The notes below the pieces were generated by a model that was given only the letters and a program-made list of their open reading frames with translations, did no database searches and had not been told where the DNA came from. Both the position numbers and the translations under genes were made by a program. DNA of 35,533 nucleotides from Actinomycetales bacterium (GTDB taxonomy: Bacteria > Actinomycetota > Actinomycetes > Actinomycetales > Kineosporiaceae): positions 1-35,533 of the forward strand of contig JAAYAH010000136.1 in assembly GCA_012719445.1 (NCBI GenBank), given 5' to 3'. Of the stretch, positions 31,110 to 35,533 are shown in pieces. The stretch's first letter is position 1. The number at the start of each line of letters is the position of its first letter.

Positions 31110-31143
31110 GACCCCGTTGCCCGCCTCCCGCGGCCACGGGGTC
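31110..31143. promoter_or_regulatory. GACCCCGT/ACGGGGTC leader hairpin
   Basis: An 8-bp perfect stem (31110-31117 with 31136-31143) around 18 bases, ending about 10 bases before the ACAGGAG ribosome site of the 31166 gene. The remainder of the 30937-31165 gap shows no gene; CCGTCACCGACC is directly repeated there, apparently by chance or local duplication. Confidence 0.45.
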
Positions 31144-31165
31144 CCTTCACGACAGGAGCACCCGC

Positions 31166-31738
31166 ATGGACGACACCCCGACCACCCGGCCTCCCCACCA
31201 GCCCACCGATCCACCGCAGCCGTCCTACCCCTACATCCGTGCCTGGGGACAACTCATGGGCAGCAGCGAGACCCACACCCGCGCCCAGATCACCCAGGCC
31301 CGCACCGAGAACGCCCCGGCCACCGCGGTCTACCGCACCATCGAGGGAAGGTGGGCCACCACCGGCGACATCACCCGCCCCGACACCCGCCGCGACCTCG
31401 GCCTGGACCCCCTGCCCACCCGGGCACCCACCGCGGCCGATCTGACCGCGCACCTGCGCAACCTGATCGACGCCAGCGACCACCTGCGCGACGTCCACGG
31501 CCTGCACGAGGTCACCCTCCTCGACGCAGGCGAGGGCCTACGACTGGTCTTCACCACCGGCCACGCCGCCCGACTCCACCTCGACCTCACCGGCACCGAC
31601 CCCACGTCGCTGCCCGCCCGACAGGACAACGCCAGCCAGGAGACCCACCAGGTCCCGACCACACGTCGCCGGCCCATCCGGCCCCGCAGCGGCGACCACG
31701 ACAACCCGCCCACCAGCCCCGACCGGCCACCCACCTGA
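31166..31738 (+). CDS. Hypothetical ICE protein
   Basis: A 190-residue protein. The conserved-looking core is YPYIRAWGQLMGSSETHTRA, then QARTENAPATAVYRTIEGRW and TGDITRPDTRRDLGL; the pattern RAWGxxxGS...I..AR is one I associate with small proteins of actinobacterial ICEs, function unknown. The C-terminal 45 residues are Pro/Arg/Thr-rich and probably disordered. ATG 31166 follows CAGGAG. It sits immediately before the DUF2637 membrane protein gene. Confidence 0.6.
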   Translation: MDDTPTTRPPHQPTDPPQPSYPYIRAWGQLMGSSETHTRAQITQARTENAPATAVYRTIEGRWATTGDITRPDTRRDLGLDPLPTRAPTAADLTAHLRNLIDASDHLRDVHGLHEVTLLDAGEGLRLVFTTGHAARLHLDLTGTDPTSLPARQDNASQETHQVPTTRRRPIRPRSGDHDNPPTSPDRPPT

Positions 31739-31789
31739 ACAGCACACCCGCGACACCCGAGCGCCCCGCCACCGGACGTCCCTGACCGA

Positions 31790-31803
31790 CCCCGATGGCG
31801 GGG
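31790..31803. promoter_or_regulatory. Short leader hairpin ahead of the DUF2637 gene
   Basis: CCCCG (31790-31794) pairs with CGGGG (31799-31803) around ATGG, followed by CCTCTTCCTG. It is the shortest member of the series of leader hairpins in this operon. Confidence 0.35.
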
Positions 31804-31862
31804 CCTCTTCCTGCGCACCGCACCCCCACGCCGCCGACAACGAAACGGAGGACGACACCACC

Positions 31863-33113
31863 ATGACGACACCCATCGACCTGCCACCCCGAGGCCCCAC
31901 ACCCGCCGAGGGCAACCACCTCCCCGAGACACCGACCGACCCGAGCAACCCGACAGCCACCACCGCCACGCCGGGGACGGGACCGGCGACCGATGCCGGG
32001 ACCGACCCGCGCACCCCCGCGGCACAGGACCCACCGGCGACCCAGGCCCCGGCCTCCACCCCGACACCACCGCCCACCACCACGCCGGTCAGTTCGGCGC
32101 CGGCCACGGCGAACCCCACCCCCGGGCCCTCGCGGTGGGCCCGCGCCGGTACCGGACTGCTCCTGGGCCTGGTCGCCCTCGGCGTCACCATCGTGATCTG
32201 CACCCCCATCGCGCTCAGCTCCCAGGACCTCATCGGCTGGGCCGGCGCCCCCACCGGCCTGGGACTGCCCGCCCCGTGGCCGCTGCTGGTCTTCCTCGCC
32301 CTGGACGCCGCCGCCGGGGTCTGCGTGCTACTCACCGTCTACTGCGCCTGGCGCGGCGAGGCCCCCGGCGCCTTCGCCGTCCTGGTGTGGTGCTTCGCCG
32401 GCGCCTCGGCCTTCGCCAACTGGCGGCACTCCACCGCCCCCGGCGCGGCGCCGGACGCGGTGTGGTTCTTCCCCGCCATGTCCCTGGCCGGACCGGCCCT
32501 GCTGGAGACCGTCCTGGGCCGGTTCCGCCGCTGGGCCCAACGCGACCACGGACGCCGCCACCGCGGCCTGCCGGTATTCGGATGGCGACGGTGGATCCCC
32601 GGCCTGGGGTCCTTCCGCGACACCTACGGCGCCTGGCGCACCGCGCTGCTGCTGGACATCGACACCGTCACCGACGCGATCAGCACCTACCACCGGCTGT
32701 GCCCCGACGGATCCCTGCGCGTGGCCACCGCCCTGCGTCACCACCATGCCGGCCGGGACACCACGACCGGCGAGGCCGACACCGACGTGCAGGACCCCCA
32801 CCCGGCAGCCGGCCCGGGCCAGGTCACCGATCCGCGGACCCGGAACCTGCCGGTGGACCTCATGCGCCGCATCCCCGTCCAAGAAGGCCCCTACCAACGG
32901 TGGCGCACCACCTGGGCCGCACTCCGTACCGCACCCGGGGACCGCGCCACCGCCACCCGCCTGGCCACCGCGCACGGCTTCAGCCTCCGGCAGATCGAGT
33001 TCATCCGCCGCGCCGGGACCGCCGGACTCCTGGACCACCCGGTACCCCCCGCGGTGCGCCTGGCCACCGGCGCACTCGCCGATACCCGCACTGGCGAGGA
33101 CGCCGACACCTAA
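31863..33113 (+). CDS. DUF2637 membrane protein, SpdB-like
   Basis: A 416-residue protein: a ~95-residue Pro/Thr-rich N terminus, then four hydrophobic segments (TGLLLGLVALGVTIVICTPI; PLLVFLALDAAAGVCVLLTV; FAVLVWCFAGASAFANW; a weaker FFPAMSLAGPALLETVL), matching the DUF2637 domain. A basic cytoplasmic C-terminal half follows, with a possible helix-turn-helix (ATRLATAHGFSLRQIEFIRR) near the end. DUF2637 occurs in Spd (spread) proteins of Streptomyces conjugative plasmids and in ICE regulators, so a role in intramycelial spread or transfer control is plausible. ATG 31863 follows GGAGGA. It is the last recognisable gene of the element, and a hairpin follows its stop. Confidence 0.75.
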   Translation: MTTPIDLPPRGPTPAEGNHLPETPTDPSNPTATTATPGTGPATDAGTDPRTPAAQDPPATQAPASTPTPPPTTTPVSSAPATANPTPGPSRWARAGTGLLLGLVALGVTIVICTPIALSSQDLIGWAGAPTGLGLPAPWPLLVFLALDAAAGVCVLLTVYCAWRGEAPGAFAVLVWCFAGASAFANWRHSTAPGAAPDAVWFFPAMSLAGPALLETVLGRFRRWAQRDHGRRHRGLPVFGWRRWIPGLGSFRDTYGAWRTALLLDIDTVTDAISTYHRLCPDGSLRVATALRHHHAGRDTTTGEADTDVQDPHPAAGPGQVTDPRTRNLPVDLMRRIPVQEGPYQRWRTTWAALRTAPGDRATATRLATAHGFSLRQIEFIRRAGTAGLLDHPVPPAVRLATGALADTRTGEDADT

Positions 33114-33122
33114 CCACGAGGT

Positions 33123-33152
33123 GCAGGGCCCAAACCCCAGCCTGTGCCCTGC
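33123..33152 (+). terminator. Hairpin after the DUF2637 gene
   Basis: GCAGGGC (33123-33129) pairs with GCCCTGC (33146-33152) around 16 bases, 10 bases after the stop codon. A likely end of the accessory operon, without a clear T tract. Confidence 0.5.
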
Positions 33153-33176
33153 TCGTTACCCGTGGGTGCGTAGTGG

Positions 33177-33231
33177 TTCGAGGCGCAGCGGTGCAGGCTC
33201 TGTGCACGATCCTGCACCGCTGCGCCTCGAA
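33177..33231. repeat. Perfect 21-bp inverted repeat with 13-base spacer
   Basis: Bases 33177-33197 are the exact reverse complement of 33211-33231. This is the longest perfect hairpin in the window. It lies between the last ICE gene and the IS5-family relic. It may be a terminator, an insertion-sequence-associated structure or a recombination site; I find no second copy in the window. Confidence 0.75.
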
Positions 33232-33270
33232 CACAAGATCACACCCGAAGGATTGTCAAGTGAGGTGATC

Positions 33271-34038
33271 TCAGCAAGGAATGTACTTGTGCTCGATGTG
33301 GGTGAGGACCAGTGCTGCTTTGCCGATATCGCTGATCTTGTGTGGGCAGGCGGTGACATGGCGGAGCGCGGCCCAGCGGGTCTTCAGCAACGCGAAGCCT
33401 CGTTCGCCCTGAGCGCGTAGCCCGCGAAGCAGGGCGTTGTAGGTGCGGTTGTCGACGTGCAGGACCTGGGTGCCTCCGGGTTGCTTGATCGGGACGTGGA
33501 TGCCGATTCCGGCGCCGGTGTAGCCGCCGTCGGCCAGCGTCGGCAGGCCGGCAGTTGCGGCCGCGTACAAGGCGGCCAGGCAGTTGCCGCGGGCGGCGCT
33601 CAGGTCGTGAACCGAGCCGGCCTGGACCGCGGAGATCCAGACCGGCAGGCCGTCCGGGCGCATCACGGCCTGCAGGTTCCCACCGTGATGGTGCGCCTTG
33701 CCGGAGAACCACAGGTCGATGGCCTGGCCCTTCTTGCTGGTCTTGGGCGCAGCGTCGCGGTCGCCGGCCACGACGGTGCCGTCCAGGATCACATACGCCC
33801 AGCCCTCGTCCTTGACTCGTTCCAGTGCTTCGGTCAGGTCCGGAGCTTCATCGGCGAGCACCCGCACGCCTTCGGCGTGGTACCGGTAGGCGGTGGCGCG
33901 CGAGAGCCCGAACCCGGCACCGAGCAGGGTGATGTCCTCCTTCTTGCGGAACCATGCCAGCACGAACACTGCCTGCTTCCAGCAGGTCGCCAGGCGGGTG
34001 TTCTTGCGGGTGCCCCGGCGGCGGCGCTCCCCTGTCTG
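33271..34038 (-). pseudogene. IS5-family (DDE_Tnp_4-like) transposase, 5' truncated
   Basis: The protein reads RRRRGTRKNTRLATCWKQAV, then LAWFRKKEDITLLGAGFGLS, VILDGTVVAGDR (first catalytic Asp), IDLWFSGKAHHHGGNLQAV, LADGGYTGAGIGIHVPIKQ (second Asp) and GERGFALLKTRWAALRHV (catalytic Glu). This is an IS5-family transposase of the actinobacterial HARBI1-like type. Recognisable sequence begins abruptly after an in-frame stop at 34039-34041; the ~30 N-terminal residues expected from relatives are absent and no proper start remains, though GTG 33969 could begin a shortened protein. The break coincides with the first copy of a repeated sequence (34034-34048) near the adjoining IS3-family element, so the truncation probably dates from that insertion. 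Confidence 0.8.
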
Positions 34039-34090
34039 TCAGGGTGAGTTGAGGCCAGCGGCTCATAGCAACCCCGTCTGACAGGGCGAG
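34034..34090. repeat. Imperfect 15-base direct repeat at the IS5/IS3 junction
   Basis: GTCTGTCAGGGTGAG (34034-34048) and GTCTGACAGGGCGAG (34076-34090) differ at two positions. The IS5-family homology ends inside the first copy. They look like two copies of an insertion-sequence terminus, perhaps the left end of the IS3-family element and a relic of an earlier one. Confidence 0.5.
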
Positions 34091-34149
34091 ATCAGGACTG
34101 AGAAGCGTTGAGCATCCCCGTTGTTGTCGTAGCGCCCCAGGATGGGGTC

Positions 34150-34554
34150 ATGAGTCGCAAGAAGGGCCCGCGCTCGGACGGGCCGCGCCCGCGCCGGTCG
34201 TTCACCCCGGCGCAGAAGCTGGACCTGCTGACCCGGTACGAGCAGGCCGTCGAGATCGGTGACGGCGGCGGGTTCCTGCGCCGGGAAGGCCTGTACTCCT
34301 CGTTGATGAGCGAGTGGCGCCGGGCCCGGGACGCCGGCCTGCTGACCGGCAAGGCGGCGGGTGAGTCGGTGGGGCGTCCCAGCGTGGAGCAGGCCGAGAT
34401 CGCCCGGTTGACGCGGGAGTTGGAGGTGACCCGCGCCAAGCTGTCCCGCACGCAGACGGCACTGGAGATCATGGGAAAAGCGCACGCGCTCTTGGAGGAG
34501 ATCTCCAAGAGCGCGCCGGAGGTGCCGGACGCGTTTCGGCGCGGACGGTCCTGA
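34150..34554 (+). CDS. IS3-family transposase OrfA
   Basis: A 134-residue OrfA with the helix-turn-helix region RSFTPAQKLDLLTRYEQAVE, GGGFLRREGLYSSLMSEWRR and a C-terminal leucine-zipper-like segment IARLTRELEVTRAKLSRTQ. In IS3 elements OrfA binds the terminal repeats and is fused to OrfB by -1 frameshifting to make the transposase. The start is ATG 34150; no strong ribosome site is visible. The frame of orfB is -1 relative to this one, as in the family. Because orfB is interrupted, the element cannot make an active transposase. Confidence 0.85.
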   Translation: MSRKKGPRSDGPRPRRSFTPAQKLDLLTRYEQAVEIGDGGGFLRREGLYSSLMSEWRRARDAGLLTGKAAGESVGRPSVEQAEIARLTRELEVTRAKLSRTQTALEIMGKAHALLEEISKSAPEVPDAFRRGRS

Positions 34555-34571
34555 TCGAGGCCCACCGGGCG

Positions 34572-34940
34572 TTGACCGCGGCCGGGACCACGACCCGGGT
34601 GGCGTCGGCGCTGACCGGGATCGCCCGCTCAACCATCGACCGGGACGCCCAGCGTCCGACGCCGGTCGTGCCGCAACGGCGCCGGCCCGCCAACGCCCTC
34701 ACCGACGAGGAGCGGGCCCGGGTGCTGGCGATCCTGGATGGCCCGGACTTCGTCGACGCCGCCCCAGCGCAGGCGTACGCGGCACTGCTGGACCAGGGCA
34801 TCTACGTGGGGTCGATCTCCACGATGTACCGGATCCTGCACGAGCACGCCCAGGTCACCGAGCGGCGCCGGCTCGCGCGGCACCCGGCCCGGGTCCGCCC
34901 GGAGCTGGTCGCCACCGGCCCCGGGCAGGTCTACTCCTGG
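34572..34940 (+). pseudogene. IS3-family transposase OrfB, interrupted by a group II intron
   Basis: The N-terminal part of OrfB: LTAAGTTTRVASALTGIARS, the HTH_21-like region ANALTDEERARVLAILDGPD, AQAYAALLDQGIYVGSISTM and YRILHEHAQVTERR, then GPGQVYSW. In intact members W is followed by D(I/V)T, the first catalytic aspartate of the DDE integrase core. Here the sequence changes at about 34940-34941 into group II intron sequence on the opposite strand. The frame runs on to 34991 without similarity. TTG 34572 is a possible start, but the similarity may begin slightly earlier, consistent with frameshift expression from orfA. Confidence 0.82.
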
Positions 34941-34978
34941 TCGGGTAGCCGGGGGCATTTCAGCCCCCGGCTCCCACG

Positions 34979-35012
34979 GATCCCGGCGTGACAGTCTCCC
35001 GTCACCGGGCTC
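34979..35012 (-). ncRNA. Group II intron domain V (intron A)
   Basis: Exactly 34 bases. The lower stem pairs GAGCCCGG with CCGGGATC (with the usual non-Watson-Crick pair at the AGC triad); the upper stem pairs TGAC with GTCA around a loop containing GGGAGACT. This is the catalytic core hairpin of group II introns. Confidence 0.85.
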
Positions 35013-35024
35013 TTGCTGTTCTGG

Positions 35025-35407
35025 TCACCAAGCCAGCGAGGTCCATTGCCAGTGGGCGAACATCCGGGGGTAGCGTGAAGCGACTCCCCGCAGGCACGCC
35101 AAGGCTTTTCGGAGCCCCGTCAGCCGCTTGCATTTCCGTCGGATCCATCGCACCAGGTAGGCGTTGATGCGCCGCAGAAGGCCGTGAAGTTCACTGCGGT
35201 AGAACGCACCGTAGTAGTTCATCCAGCCGCGCACGGCAGGGTTGATGGCGCGCGCCAACTGGACGAAGGTCGATCCGGTTCGCCGGTGGATCCGCCAGGA
35301 GCGGACCTCGCGACTGATCTTCTTCAGGGCTTCTTTGCTGATCGCTGGCAGGAACCGGGTGAAGTTCACCCCTGCCCTGTTGCGTGAGGCACGTGGCCGG
35401 AACGTAT
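35025..35407 (-). pseudogene. ltrA: Group II intron reverse transcriptase/maturase, C-terminal exon (intron A)
   Basis: The C-terminal ~127 residues of a group II intron-encoded protein: TFRPRASRNRAGVNFTRFLP, AISKEALKKISREVRSWRIH, then the maturase (domain X) landmarks LARAINPAVRGWMNYYGAF and YRSELHGLLRRINAYLVRWI, ending PRMFAHWQW. No HNH endonuclease domain follows. The usual preceding FLGY and the reverse transcriptase domain are missing because a second group II intron ends at 35408. The exon begins AT-ACG-TTC, so a T supplied by the upstream exon would restore the tyrosine of FLGYTFRPR. The frame continues to an ATG at 35492 inside intron B, which is not a genuine start. Marked pseudogene, although splicing could restore it. 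Confidence 0.8.
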
Positions 35408-35533
35408 GTAGGGTCGGGGGCTGGCGCGGTTGCGTAGGTTGCTCCGTTTCCAGCCCCCGCCACTTCGATCCGTGCATGAGGTTCTCCCTCACACGGCTCT
35501 CCGACGCCGTTCACCGCCGGTATTCGGTCTTTC
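35408..35533 (-). mobile_element. Group II intron B, 3' end (domains V-VI), nested in intron A
   Basis: On the minus strand a second domain V (35467-35499, beginning GAGCCGTG and ending CACGGATC) is followed by a domain VI with a 9-bp stem GGGGGCTGG/CCAGCCCCC, and the sequence then reaches CCCTAC, a typical group II intron 3' end. Immediately after it, the maturase reading frame of intron A resumes in the right register. The remainder of this intron lies beyond the window. Confidence 0.8.
35467..35499 (-). ncRNA. Group II intron domain V (intron B)
   Basis: A 33-base hairpin: GAGCCGTG pairs with CACGGATC, a TG bulge, and TGAG pairs with CTCA around a GGAGAAC loop region. It differs clearly from the domain V of intron A, so the two introns belong to different subgroups rather than being a duplication. 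Confidence 0.8.

Larger units (their letters stand above)
5163..33231. mobile_element. Integrative and conjugative element (left part), tRNA-Pro associated
   Basis: This span holds an excisionase-like protein, a DNA methyltransferase, a type IV secretion core (VirB2-, VirB6-, VirB4- and VirD4-like), a replication-relaxation protein, and families typical of actinobacterial ICEs and plasmids (DUF932, DUF4192, DUF2637). It begins at the 3' end of a tRNA. The right limit is uncertain: the last element-like gene ends at 33113 and insertion sequences follow. No integrase and no right attachment site are found, so the element may continue beyond the window, may have been cut by the insertion sequences, or may be immobile. 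Confidence 0.75.
34941..35407 (-). mobile_element. Group II intron A, 3' part (domains V-VI and maturase end)
   Basis: Read on the minus strand, the end of a maturase gene is followed by a canonical 34-base domain V (34979-35012) and a domain VI hairpin (stem 34947-34956 with 34963-34972), ending at the orfB break. Domain V starts GAGCCCGG, carries the AGC catalytic triad, a GAGA-type loop and a two-base bulge. The intron lies antisense to the IS3 orfB it interrupts, so it cannot be removed from orfB mRNA. Its 5' part lies beyond the right edge. Confidence 0.85.

Noticed and set aside
5163-33270. A tyrosine or serine integrase gene
   Set aside because: I looked for the R...HxxR...Y pattern and for large serine recombinase features in the products of this region and found none; remnants were not recognised either.
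35025-35492. A 155-residue independent protein starting at ATG 35492
   Set aside because: The first ~28 residues are translated from intron B domains V and VI; only the part from 35407 down matches a maturase.

Overview
The window is very GC-rich actinobacterial DNA with Shine-Dalgarno starts, many GTG starts and ATGA/GTGA gene overlaps. A chromosomal anchor at the left carries a WhiB4/WblA-type regulator, a divergent PonA2-type penicillin-binding protein and a metallophosphoesterase, the same order as whiB4-ponA2-Rv3683 in Mycobacterium tuberculosis. This is followed by a tRNA-Pro(CGG) gene. The host is therefore a member of the Actinomycetota; I cannot name the genus from sequence alone.

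Layout. 1-0.46 kb: truncated IS256-family transposase. 0.88-5.16 kb: core genes and tRNA-Pro. 5.16-33.2 kb: an apparent integrative and conjugative element (ICE) whose left edge is probably the tRNA 3' end. It starts with a leftward two-gene Gabija-like defence operon (OLD/TOPRIM ATPase-nuclease plus UvrD-like helicase). Next is a leftward trio: a Rossmann-fold protein that looks like a decayed methyltransferase, an intact TSPPY DNA methyltransferase and an excisionase-like HTH protein. A rightward transfer operon follows: HTH/sigma-like regulator, VirB2/TrbC-like pilin, VirB6/TrbL, a PrgI-VirB4 fusion, a VirD4/TraG coupling protein and a replication-relaxation protein. A leftward DUF6924 gene separates this from a long rightward series of ICE accessory genes: DUF932, DUF4192, a GGDEF diguanylate cyclase, two paralogous unknowns, a DUF2637 membrane protein and others. 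33.2-35.5 kb: nested mobile elements. A truncated IS5-family transposase abuts an IS3-family orfA/orfB pair. The orfB is cut by an antisense group II intron, and the maturase gene of that intron appears to be cut by a second group II intron running off the right edge.

How the parts fit. The VirB2/VirB6/VirB4/VirD4 set forms the core of a conjugation channel. The excisionase-like protein and the tRNA suggest site-specific integration, but no integrase, no right attachment site and no classical HUH relaxase are visible in the window. The defence operon sits between the tRNA and the excisionase gene, where an integrase would be expected. Clusters of a CCCCACC/GGTGGGG motif occupy the two divergent intergenic regions of the element and the end of the regulator gene just ahead of the pilin gene, so they may be shared control sites. 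Most accessory genes are preceded by a GC-rich hairpin.

Most striking observations: the probable group II twintron inside an IS3 element, the Gabija-like module in the integrase position, the active/decayed methyltransferase pair, the CCCCACC clusters with a strong G-quadruplex candidate, and a transfer system whose only relaxase candidate is the replication-relaxation protein.
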